NCBI GenBank assembly: GCA_018806915.1
Contig: JAGKQI010000049.1
Coordinates: 868,001-932,000 of the forward strand
Origin: Phytophthora colocasiae
Taxonomy: Eukaryota; Oomycota; Peronosporomycetes; Peronosporales; Peronosporaceae
Reading direction: 5' to 3'
Length of the DNA: 64,000 nt
The translations under genes were made by a program, and so were the position numbers. Below are positions 52,617 through 63,900 of this stretch, one piece after another (the stretch's first letter is position 1; every line of letters starts with the position of its first letter). A model generated the notes under the pieces. It did no database searches. It was given only the letters and a program-made list of their open reading frames with translations, and was not told where the DNA came from.

Positions 52617-54530
52617 TCGGTGCAACTTTTACCGCGGTGCAGGGGCGTACAGTGAACCTGGAAGTGTGACTACCGGTAATTATACCAGAGTCGCACAGCA
52701 AGGTGGGCGTGTGTTACCTTGTGCTGTCCTCGTAGGTTCGTTGTCTTGGTAATGAGACCCTCGCCGGGGTCGTGAGAGTGTGTGTGAGAGAGAGAGGGTT
52801 CCTTGCGTAGACCGTCGGATGTCCTTCCGGTCCTCACAGGAGCGCTTGGGAGTCGAACGTTTTCCGGTGAACACTTGTGTACACCAGAGATTTCTGAAGG
52901 CAAAAGAGAAATTAATACAATGGGAAGTCCAGTAATTAGACTTCCGAGATAACCGCAATATAGAGTTCCGATATACAAATATGTAGCTGCTCTTATTCTT
53001 TCCTGGCCCTTGAGCAGTGGGCTAGTTCTCCAGGTCAACTAGGGAATTGTTCACCAGACACCTGGTCTGTCTGGTATTCCCGTAACTTTCGCGCACCACC
53101 CTCTAATACATAGAGGGAAAATAAACCAATACACTATCAGTTATATAACAGTCTACCGAGCGTCTTGAGAGCGACTGTCTAGCTCCCAAAACCTGTCCAA
53201 ACGTACAATATGAAATGGGCTACCGCTAGAGACAAGACAAACGACCCAACTAGTAAATGGAATAGGTGGGTCCTCTCAGGTCTCTACGTTACGCTGATCT
53301 CCACCTAAAGGGGCTTGATAGGTGAGAGATCACACGACTCAAAGCTTTGTCGTGGCCTTACACTTCCGAAGAACCGACGAATCGACCTTGGGGTTGTAAC
53401 GCAAATTTAACTCGGGGGTACCGATCAAATTGAACTCCGGTTATCTATCTCGTATCTCTCTGTCTTCTGTCTTCCATATTCTCATATACACTTGGTCTCA
53501 GTATAACTCAGGAATCTTCACTTGGGCTCACTATGGTAGTCGATGCTGCAGATCTTGTCGAGTCGACACTTAATGATGTCATTACAGGGATGAGCGGGTT
53601 GCGTTTCACTTGATTGCGTGAGGTCGTGTTGGGTACACTTGGTTTCAGTATGGGGTGGACTTCAGAGTGTCAAAGTCTGGTATCCTGTTCATCAGGGTCT
53701 GGAATCATGTGCGTCGGAGACATGTTCATCGGAACCATGTACTCCGGAATCATGTACATCAGAGTCGTAATACCACAGTCGTGACACTTGGGTCTGATCA
53801 TCAGAGTCTTGTACGTCAGAGTCTGTTCATCGGAAACTAGTGATGTCTGGAATATTGCTTATATAAGCCGGACACATCAGACTTGTTCACCAGAATCATG
53901 TACGTCAGACTCATGTACGTCGGACTTCATGTACGTCGGACTTCATGTACGTCGGACTCATGTACGTCAGACTTCTGTACGTCAGACTTCTGTACGTCAG
54001 ACTTCATGGTGTGATATCAGAGTTTCCATGCGTGATACCAGAAATCCATGAATGTTTTTAGGGTGCGGAGCACGTATGCTACAACGCACGAAGTCCAATC
54101 GGGATATGCGCGGGGTGCGCTACGTCCGGTGCGCGATACTTGGTATCTTGTGGGTATAACTGTATTCCTTGAACCATCATCGTCACACAGGACGGCAACG
54201 GGATGAGGTCTCTCAGAGATACATTCTTCTGAGAGACTTTCTGCCAACCTTTAGGCACTCATCGTCGGGGAAAGTCCGGTGATCAGACTGAGTGTTATTG
54301 TCTCTCGGAGTTTGTGCACTTTTCCGAGGAACACTTCTGATCTCTTGGGCCCCTTTGCAGTACAGGTGAAGGTTAATATATATAGCGGTTTTCTTCCACA
54401 GATCCATTATTGTCGCACGGGACATAACCTCGTCCCACATTTCCCTTTCTCCCACAATCCATTATATGTCCAATCACATCACAGCGAAACGTCCATATCC
54501 ACTCAAAAAATCGTAATTAGCAACGTGTCA
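52617..54530 (-). repeat. 3' LTR of Gypsy element B2 (subfamily B)
   Basis: A 1914-bp LTR in minus orientation, TGTCGCGAAG to AACGTGTCA on the plus strand, followed by the polypurine tract complement ACCGCCCCTCCT. It interrupts A2 pol. The interval 53690-54010 contains at least ten copies of a 10-20 bp unit of the form TGTACGTCAGACTT or TGTTCATCAGAGTC, which makes this LTR longer than the B1 copy. Confidence 0.92.
53690..54010 (+). repeat. clustered short repeats in the B2 LTR
   Basis: Irregular direct repeats of ATGTACGTCAGACT, with GTCGGACT, TTCATCAGAGTC and TTCACCAGAATC variants. Copies at 53930-54005 are in near-perfect tandem. The same unit, inverted, occurs in B1 (about 40145-40400), and the corresponding site of A LTRs has TTTTCAGAGTCTG copies instead. 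Confidence 0.75.
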
Positions 54531-54585
54531 ACCGCCCCTCCTAGTCATAATTCGTCAGTGCGGAACTTTCTCCAAACTGAGCATC

Positions 54586-55041
54586 ATGGCCAGGACAGTA
54601 CATCAGAGGTCCCGTGAACATAGTGTAGCTGTGACGCTCTCAAAACTTCCGAGATTTCATAATCTCTGGTGTCCTGTCGCTCAGTCTGATTCCATCAGAC
54701 TCAGAAATAGCCAACTGTCGTATCCCACAAACGGGCACATCCCGATTTCCTTTCTGACGCACACTTCGGAAGAAGATCCTGCAGCCATGAGTTCCCCATC
54801 GGCTTCTACCATTGACAACGCCTCGGGCACTGGGCCTGCTTCGGCATCCGTAGCATCGCGAGGTGGTGGTGACGGTGCTCCCGCATCACCTGGTGGCAGC
54901 TCCAGCGTCCCAGCCTCACAGTCGAGCGCGTCCACCGCTCCGAAGCAGGGCGTTGATGCTGCTGACGGCGATGGTCACGTGAACGTGCCTGATACGTCTG
55001 CGGCTTCTGCTCCTTTAACATCCTCATATGTCGTTCAGTAA
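54586..55041 (+). pseudogene. truncated opposite-strand ORF of element B2
   Basis: The homologue of A2 ORF 1 starts at the same place (ATG 54586, MARTVHQRSREHS; shared CPVAQSDS and SPGGSSSVPA). Homology stops around residue 145. A few unrelated residues and a stop follow, then 55042-55266 corresponds to the spacer before pol. About 3 kb present in A2 is therefore absent here, by internal deletion in B2 or gain in A2. The deletion is the simpler reading because the start of ORF 1 is retained. Confidence 0.7.
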
Positions 55042-55266
55042 TCTTCTTCTCATAGCATCATCATTATTCACGCGTAAAATTCCATCATACACACACAACC
55101 ACAAAATCATCTCCATACAAATTCCCATAACAATCACCATCTCTGGGAGTCACGTATCCCCAAAATCACATTTCCGAAAGACATGTCCCTCAGACACCTC
55201 ATCTTTGAAATACATCGTCTGGTGAACAGTGATGTTCACCAGAGTTCTCAGAATAAGTTTCAGAGT
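55042..55266. other. spacer between truncated ORF and pol in B2
   Basis: AT-rich, no gene. Contains CTGGTGAACAGTGATGTTCACCAGAG (inverted GTGAAC/GTTCAC arms), one of the motif types typical of subfamily B. Confidence 0.4.
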
Positions 55267-58200
55267 TTAAACTCTGGGGTGATCGTCTCCAGCTTGCATT
55301 GCTTGGAAACGAGCTCGCGCTCGTGCGCTCTGATTGAACTCATACAGTAAAGCGCCACAGTTCAGCTTTGACAAGGGTAGCCACTCTGTCTCGTCGTACC
55401 CCTTCCACTTGACCAGGTATTCGCGAAGTCTCTTGGAGGTCCTGGTACGTTTGCTCCACCGAGTGTCAAGTATCTTTTCCACTTCGTATTCATCATTCTC
55501 GGTGTCGGGCTCCCAACTGTCTTCTGGTAACAGCGCTGCATCAAAGTCATCATCCTCGCGAACATCGAGTTCCACAGTCGGTCTTCTGGGAAACAAGGCT
55601 CTCGGCTTCAGGCGACTTATATGAACCCAAGGGTTCACCCGATACCCGGTATCCTCAACCTTCAGTTTCACACGAAAATCGTCCAACATCTCTTCGATCC
55701 GGAAAGGGCCGTGCCACATGTGTGCGAGTTTCCGACTCAACCCCGTTTGTACCTTGGGGATGTATAACCACACGGCATCACCGACGGCAAATCCGGACTT
55801 CAGACGTTCCGACAACTCCTTCCACTTTCGAGTCTGTTCTTCAGAACGCTCCCGCTTGGCCTTCTTCTGAAGCTCTTCAGCACAGGCTTGAGCGTAGCTG
55901 TAATCTCGCTGCATCTTCCGACGCCACTCATAAGCAGTGCGCTCTTGTACACCAGAAGGCTTTGGACCAAGCATTGCGGACACAGTCCCATGAGCATCCC
56001 ATCCGTGCACCAGAAAGAAAGGTGTTTCCAGACGGGTCGCATCAAAGGAAGTATTCAATGCGAACATCAGACGCTCGGCGTGATCGTCCCAGTCACTCTG
56101 ATCAGCTTCGGCGATGTAAGCCTTGATGGCGCGCACGACCGTCTGAACAGACCGTTCTTGTTGGCCGTTCGCCTGGGGACGGTACGCCAGAGTCGCTCGC
56201 TGTCTGCTTCCCAGGAGGTCCCGGAAACACCTGAACACTTCACTCATGAACCGAGGGTCTTGATCATGGCGTATCAGGGAACTAGCTCCGAAGTTCCGGA
56301 AGACACGTTCCTCGTAGGCCTCAGCGACATCTTGAGCCGTAGTAATACTCATGGGCTTGCACATCACATATCCTGAGAACATGTCTTGGAACAACAACAG
56401 GAACGTGTTGCCTCTGGCAGACTTTGGCATGTGCGTCACGAAATCCATGGACACCACCTCAAAAGGTCGACTGGGCTCGATGTTACCGGGCGACGGTCCA
56501 GGATTCGGGGGACGCCCCTTGCCACTTGCACAGTCCATACACTCTTTGACGAACCTTTCCACATCAGCGTACATACCAATCCAGTAGAACTCGGAGCTCA
56601 GCTTCTCGAACGTACGTTTGATTCCCTGGTGAGCACCCTGGTAATCCCCATGAGCATAGTGCAGCATATCAGCATGCAAGTCTCTGGGAACCACAAGTCT
56701 GAGTTCATCGACCATGTCTCTCGGACGTTCTCTGGTAGCACGGCTGAGGCGGTACAAAACGTCTCTGGAATCCAAGATGAAGTCATCGGCAATCCTGGCC
56801 AGCTTCCTCACTCGGGGTCGTGGTAGATCTCCACGTCACCCTTAAGGAACTTAATGAGTTCTGCCAGATGAACATCTTGAGTCTGGTGAACTTTGATCCG
56901 CCGCCAGCGTTCTTCCTGAAACTCTAATGGGCCCATGGGTTCACGAGCCTCCGCGTCATCTGGTAGGTTTGCTTCTTCCTGATTGCGTGCACGAGTGATG
57001 GCAACAAGCACCTTGGCAGCATGAGGCAGGGGCGCAGACTCTGGCCCTGGGTCATCCATCTCCGGTGTACAATCATGTTCACCAGAGGTCTGGTGAACAT
57101 CGTCCGGGGCTTCAGAAGACACCCCTTCGGGAGGCTTCATCAACTTCTCTGGGATCTTGGACACCAATTTCAGATGAGTCAGTTCGTCAGGGTCTTGGAC
57201 CTGCCAGGACTCGCCAAGAACAAGAGTCTTGGACGTCAAATAGTCCGCTGCTTGGTTGAACTCACGCTTCACGTGCACTAGCTTCAGAGACTGGAACTTG
57301 ATCTTCAGAGACTCAAACTCGGCCAATTTCCGCTGCAGGTTCGGCTGATTACAATTGATCAGACCTTGGGCTTGCTGTATAGCGATACGGAGTCTCCGAC
57401 AACTACCAAGTCTCGGATGCCACGTTCCAAAGCCAACTTCAATCCATTGATCAAACCACAGTATTCTGAGTCATTCACAGTGACATCTTTCAGAGCGAAC
57501 CCTTGGGCTTCCAGGATGTTCCACCCCGGGAGCTCCCAGAGCACACATCCGCAGCTTCCCAGGCGAGTGGATGTCTTGGCGGCACCATCAAAACTCAGAA
57601 GACAACCTCGGTAGTCAGCCTCTAGCATCTCCACGCTAATGGGTGCTGGAGGTTTGACTCGCCCCTTGACGGGGATGAGGTTTTCAGAGACCTCATCGAG
57701 GTGTTCACGGGGTGTGATGCCCGCTCCAAGAATAGCCGGGAGACCATCTTCATCTCGCTGGATTCTGCGAATCTCCAAGTTCCAATGTGACAACTTCAAT
57801 CCCCACTTCACGTTCCGACCATCAGCCGAGCTGGATGACAGGAGCCATTTCAACACCGAATGTCTGGTGTACACCGTGATCACGGGACTCGTGTTTACCA
57901 GAGCCCGAAAGTTCTCCAGAACCCTGAGAATCGCGATGACCTCCTTCTCTGCAATGTGATACCGGAGTTCTGCCTCATTCAGCACACGTCCAGTGAACCG
58001 TACGGGGTGTATCACTCCATCGTACTCCTGTCCCAAGACGGCTGAAGCAGCCCACGGGTTCGCATGAGGTATAATGACGAAAGGTCTGGTGCGATCCGGG
58101 TGTCTGAGGAGCGGTGTCGAGACAATCTTGCGCTTCAGAATCTCAAAGGCTTCCCTAGCTCGAGCCAAATCTCGACCAGCACGAATCTGTTCATCAGACA

Positions 58201-60973
58201 ACTCGTAGAGCACAGCAGCGATCACCGGTAAGTCCTCGATAAACTTGTTGTAGTAATTCAGACTTCCCATGAAACTCTGTACTCCCTTGAGTGTCGACGG
58301 GAACGGCAATTCCTCTACTCCCTTGACGATCTTCGGTGTAGCTCTCAGTCCTTCAGCACTGATCTCATGCGACAGATAAGGAATCGTCAGCTTCCCGAAC
58401 TCGCTCTTGGGCAAGCTCACAGAAATGTTCCAGTATCTGAGTCTGAAGAGCAAGGCGTTCAGGTCTTCACAAAGTTGATCCCAGGTGGGCGCCCCATGAG
58501 CAATGTCGTCAATGTAGGAACTTCGACCGAGTACCGGTCCCATGAAGGACGGGACTGGGATGTTCCTCTGAAAGACAGTCATTTGGTCGGTGAGCACCGG
58601 AACCCCTGGCATGTGTTCATCAGAGTTCTGAAGTTGTTCACCAGACATCAGACCATGTACGTCAGAGTTCTGGGGTTCTAACTTCAGGAATTCCAGCACA
58701 TCGGGGTCAACCTCAGCTTCTTCTTCAGGTGACAATCGCACGAACCCCCACAGGCAGTTATCCAACATCGCCTGGTATACCAGGGGCGCGTTCTTCAGAC
58801 CGAAGGGCATTCTTACCCACTGGAAATGTCCAAATGGGCAGATGAACGCTGAGATCAGCCTCGCACGCTCCGTCATTCGAATAGCCCAAAAACCACTCGC
58901 CATATCCAGACTCATAAACCACAGTGCTGCCTCAAAACCAATCAACAGATCGTCTATCAGGGGCAACGGATAACGCGACAACTGGATAAAACCATTCACC
59001 ACTCGATAATCAATGCACATGCGTATGTCCACACCATTCTTCTTGAGGACAATCACAATTGGTGATGCCCAAGGCGAAGTCGAGTATTCGATGAGTCCGG
59101 TCTCCAGGAGTTTCTTCAGAAGTTCGTACACCTTGATCATCAGGTGAGGGGCAACGGACCTCGGACGTTGGGCAACAGGTTTAGCGTCTCCCACGTCCAA
59201 GTCACAGACCACGCCCCTTGCCGGGGCAGGTGCGGCATTGCCGTCTCCCAGAAAGATTTTCCGATGATACTTCAGAATGTCCCTGAGTTTCTTCTCCATT
59301 TCCGGCGTTGTTTTCCCGGGTACCCCGACGTCAGCCTTGTCGATATCGCATTCGGGAGTCAGATCTTCCAATTCAGGCAGCATAACCAGTTGGTCACGTA
59401 ATTGAGAGAGTAGGTCCGTTCCTTCCCGTATGTAGACACCGGGTTCCAGATCCAACTCCTCATTCGTGACTCGCATGCACCGCTCGTACTCGGCTCGGAG
59501 CTTTTCCACAGGGGTGCCTGGCATACACTGGATTGGGATGTCCCATGAACAGTCTGTCGGATCCTCATCTCCCATAAACAGTTCACCAGAAACACTCAGG
59601 GTGACTTCATCCTCGACCATGTTACTCGGAATTCCAGGCATGGTTCCAGAGTCCTTCGGAGTCGTTTCTTCTGATGGCAATTCCGAATCTCCGGTGTCCA
59701 CAGCGGTATCTCGGGTCTCCTCTCTTCCGGCATCCACCCAGTCATCTGTCTGCGTAGCCGCATCCAAAGCAAAACGAACTCGTTTTGTTCGTGGGACCGA
59801 AGTAGGCCTCACAAACTGTACTCGAGCATTGTCCAGCCTTGGGCGCTGTAAGATCTTAGTTGGCCACGGGTATACCGGGTGATCCACACACGGAGGTTGA
59901 GGCATCAGATCCTCCAAGTCAGCTCCGGCCTTCAGGCGTCTCTTCGTCTCTGGTGATGGAGTGTTTTCCAGAATCAAAACTTCCCAGTCACGATAGGCTG
60001 CAGAGCCTGGCCGTACAAAGCGACCATGTCGTGGGAAAAATCCATACTCCACAATCCTTGCAACGTCAGAAAATTCATTCACCCACGTATTCTTGTCAGA
60101 AATGTTCACCACGCGCACCGCCACAGGCCATGACCGGGCTGCATAAATCAGCTGAGTCACCCAACGGTCTCCACGTCCCGCCCACACGACTTCTCGTTGT
60201 GGGTTCGTCGGACCATAATCAATGCGAACAACAAATTCTTCACCAGGTCTCAGAAGTACAGCTTCACTTGGTCTGATGGACCTGTTCCTGCCGATATGAT
60301 CACCAGGCTCCCAGCTGCACATCATCACCACGACTTCGTCTGGCATAGATACCAGTCCCTCACGAACGCTGATCCTCAGACCAGCAGCGAACATGAATCC
60401 CATTCCCAATAGCACGTTTATACCTTCGCCGATATTCGCAACCCAGACATCAACAATGTAAACCACCCTCGGTCCGAGGGTCAGCTTGATCTCAGCACTG
60501 GCACCAATGTACGTCGGAACTCCTCCCATCCCAGACACTCTTGTTTGTTTGTGTGACTTGAGCCTGAGTCCGAGCTTACGCGCAAAGTCGTAACTCAGGA
60601 TGTTGATAGTCGCACCGGTGTCCAGGAGAATCTTGGTCCGATGATCATTGACAGCGCCATGCACCATAACCACATCACGCTTTGCAGGATCAGGGTAGTG
60701 ATCCTCCCACCAGCCATAACATTCCCCGTCTTTCAGACGAAACTGGATTGTGTCGTCCGGAGGCGGTTCATTGTCTCTCGGAAAGTCCGGTGAACAGTCT
60801 TTCGGAAAGTCCGATGAACTGTCTCTCAGACGCGGAATTTCTGAAGACATGGCTGATTCTTGAGCTAAAGCGGTCATGCAATGTTGATTTTTAGGTTGGG
60901 TTGTTTTCAGCTCCGGTCCTACGTACACTAGAACACATAACTCTGGCTTGCCCGGCGCGTTTCGGATCCCCAT
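55267..60973 (-). pseudogene. pol of element B2, two single-base frameshifts
   Basis: Protease (LLDTGATINILS); RT (CIDYRVVNGFIQLSRYPLPL, FICPFGHFQWVRMPFGLKNA, then about 90 extra residues before YIDDIAHGA); a Gypsy RNase H in which the expected TDAS and TDH are PHAN and TRHS; a second RNase H (LSFDGAAKTS, NDSEYC, VVVGDS, KREFNQAADYL); integrase (SMDFVTHMPKSA, LIRHDQDPRFMSEV, PQANGQQERSVQ); and a chromodomain (YEVEKILDTRW, YLVKWKGYDETEW) ending at 55267. Compared with A2, single bases are missing near 57393 (after VVVGDS) and near 56838, which split the frame. All DDE and YIDD residues are present. It is in the same frame as gag, after a single TAG at 60986-60988. Confidence 0.92.
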
Positions 60974-60985
60974 CCGACGGGCTTG

Positions 60986-63900
60986 CTAGTTTAACTGTTT
61001 CCCAGAGTCAGCCTCGTCACCCAGGAGTCTCTCCAGTAGGTGATCCGGCAGGTCCTTCAGTGTACCTTGACGGGCTAGTTTCTTGAGGGATTCCAGAGTC
61101 TTGATGTCTTCGCATGGTCTCCCAGAGTGCACCTTTCCGCAAACCTCACACGGCGGTACTCGGCACATCCTGCTCGGGTGACCTTTCTCCTGACATCTGT
61201 CGCAGACAATGTCTCTCCAACAGTTCTCTTCAGAGTGACCCGAGCGGCGACACTTCTCGCAGAACTTGTTCCAGTAATCAGGGTTGTCCCGACGTGTATG
61301 TTGGAAGTCTTGACCTGATGATCCTCGGGGAGACTGGGGCGGCGGTCGCCATCCCATGTTATCCATGACTCGGTAGACTTCGTTTGTCAGAGTCTGAGTC
61401 CAATCAGCACCACCAGGCGCCTGAGAGGCAGATTGTACACCAGACGAAGATTGTACACCAGACATCTCGCGATCGTGCTCTGACGACGAAGCTCTGGCAT
61501 CCTTCTCTTGAGTTCTGGTATCCACATCGACATCGTCAGAGGCATTCGAGTCTGCTTCTCGGGCGACGTAAGTCTTCCCCATACGCTTCGGCTTAAACTG
61601 TCCGCGTGGGAGATTGTCCGCTCGGAAATCCCGATGTCTGGTGGTCGTAGTGTCTTGATCAGCAGTTCGCCAGACATCTTCGTCCTGTTGCAGAGCATAT
61701 TCCAAGTCCGAGATACTCCTGAACTTCCGGCCTTGTAACGCGATCTTCAGACGCTCGTCCTTCAGCTTGGTGATGTACCTCAGGACATGTTCCTCCAGGC
61801 GTCTGGAGGATTTTCTGAAGTCCACCTCAGCTTTTCCGGCGGCCGAGTTCAGGCGATAGAAGAAATCCAACGGAGTCTCGGAACTCTTCATTTCCATCGT
61901 GAAATATCTCTCGGAGTATGATGACCGGGCCTTGCAATAGCGCCTGCGAAACTCCGACGATAATTCCTTCCAGTCACGGGAAACGCTCTTCGGAAGCTGG
62001 TTGAACCAATCTCTGGCAGACACCGGGAGCTTCAGCTTGAGTTCCTGTATGCGGGTCTTGTTCGTCCATGCTCCCTGAGATGCCATGTTCACGAAGCGCT
62101 CCCACCAGTGAACACGCTCCCGTAGTGTCGCTCGGGGATCAAATTCTCCGATGATACTGGAGTTTATGAAGGGCCTCATAGTCAACAAGGTCGCTCCAGC
62201 TTGTCCCTGGGACGCAGAAGTCAGGTTGACCACCTCCGGAGGATCCAAGTCATCAGAAGACGAATCACTTGAGTCCGAGCTTGAATCACTGGAGCTTCCA
62301 CCCGGGTCTGGGTCATTCCTGCGTCTTCCAGGCCTTCGAGGAGCGTCCCGGCCATCTTCAGAGCGTCTTTCGCTTGGTTTCCGGTGTCCTTCGCGCCTGG
62401 GAGTCGCTGGGCGCCTTCCTTCAGTCTTGATCTCGGTCAGGGGAGCCGCTTGAGCCGTCTGGGTCGTCGTAGCGGCCGCGGTGGCCGCGCCATGCCTTCC
62501 AGCCTTCGCGCGCTTGGTGTCGGTCGTTCTCCGTAGGGGAAGAGGCGTATGGAAGGCCTCCGTCGTTTTAATGGGTGTAACCCTACCCCTGCTGGCGACT
62601 CCTTCTGATCCCCTAACCCCCGGTGTGCAATCTCCCGTATCCCGACTGTTCACCAGAAGTCCGGTTGCCGGTTTAGGGTCATGTTCACCGGAGATCCGAC
62701 TTGAAGTTGCTACTTCAGGGTGGGCGACCCCTTGAACTTGGGACAATGTTGCACGAAGGTTCCTCAATTCTGCGGCCTGGAACCGCTGCATGTTCTGGGA
62801 ACTTTCTCGCTCCCTGTCGCGCTCCGACTCCGCGTCGTGCACCCGCTGTCGTAAGGTCTCCATTTGCGAAATCCAGTCACGTTTCAGCTCGTCTGCCCAA
62901 CGCGCACGTTCGGCCTCGGCCTCGGCTTCCCGTTGTTTCCAGCGATCTGCAAACTCGGTCTCCAGACGCTGTACGTTAGAAAACTGTTCACCAGAGACTT
63001 GTACGTCGGACACCTGTCTCTCAGACGACTTCGAATGGTACTTGAGCTTGGACTCTGACGCTTGACCCCGACGTTCTTCCAAGTCATCCGCGCGTCTCTG
63101 GGCTTCCAGTCTGGCGCTCTCAGACTCAAGTAGTCGGTCGGTAAGTGTCTGGATCTGCTGGCGCGTATCAAGTTCTCGTTGTTCACGTCGACGTTCACGC
63201 TCCATGGATTCCAGACGTTCTCTGGCCAGAAATTCTTTCTGCTCCTGTTCCATTCGACGCTGCCATTCCTGTTGCTGCCGCATAGCGTTCAGTTCGATCT
63301 GCGCTGGGCCTGATCTCTGAGAACTTCGTGTGTGGCTTGACACAACAGAACTCAGGCGTCTGGAAGACACTTTCTGGTGATCCTCGCTCTTCAGACTCTG
63401 GTGCCTGCTCTGGTGGCTTCTCCCACGACTCGAGACGGACGATGATGGGGCTTCCGGCGTCCGGTGAACAGAATCTCTGGTAGACAACTGCTTCTCGGAC
63501 TTCACTTCTGGAAACTCCGGCTTCTCTTCCAACATCTCGAAGTCTTCAGGCTCCGACTTCACCGGCATCAGTGTTCGCGTCACGTGGATTCCCATAGACT
63601 CTCCGGCGAGCATTCCTCCGGCTTCAGCACTTTGGGCGATCATCGCCAGACCTCCGACGGACAACGGCATATGTGCAGACGCCCCTCGACTCATGGACAT
63701 CAGCGACGAGTCTGTGGAGCTTCCACGAGAGGTCTGGAGTCCCGACGAGTGCTCATCAGACGTACGCGAGGTCCCAATGACACTTGGCACAGGCGCATCA
63801 GTCGTCAGAGAGCTACCTCGATCTTCAGACATTGGCACACCAGACTCCAAGTGGGTGCTATCAGAATGACTCTCGTATACCGGCAGTGAACTCAACGACG

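Noticed and set aside
53690..54010. CRISPR-like array from regularly spaced repeats
   Set aside because: Unit and spacer lengths are irregular, the repeats lie inside a retrotransposon LTR of a eukaryote, and there are no cas genes.
61387..63889. Several plus-strand frames opposite B2 gag
   Set aside because: They mirror the gag codons in other frames, lack ATG context or domain content, and do not correspond to the A2 antisense module.
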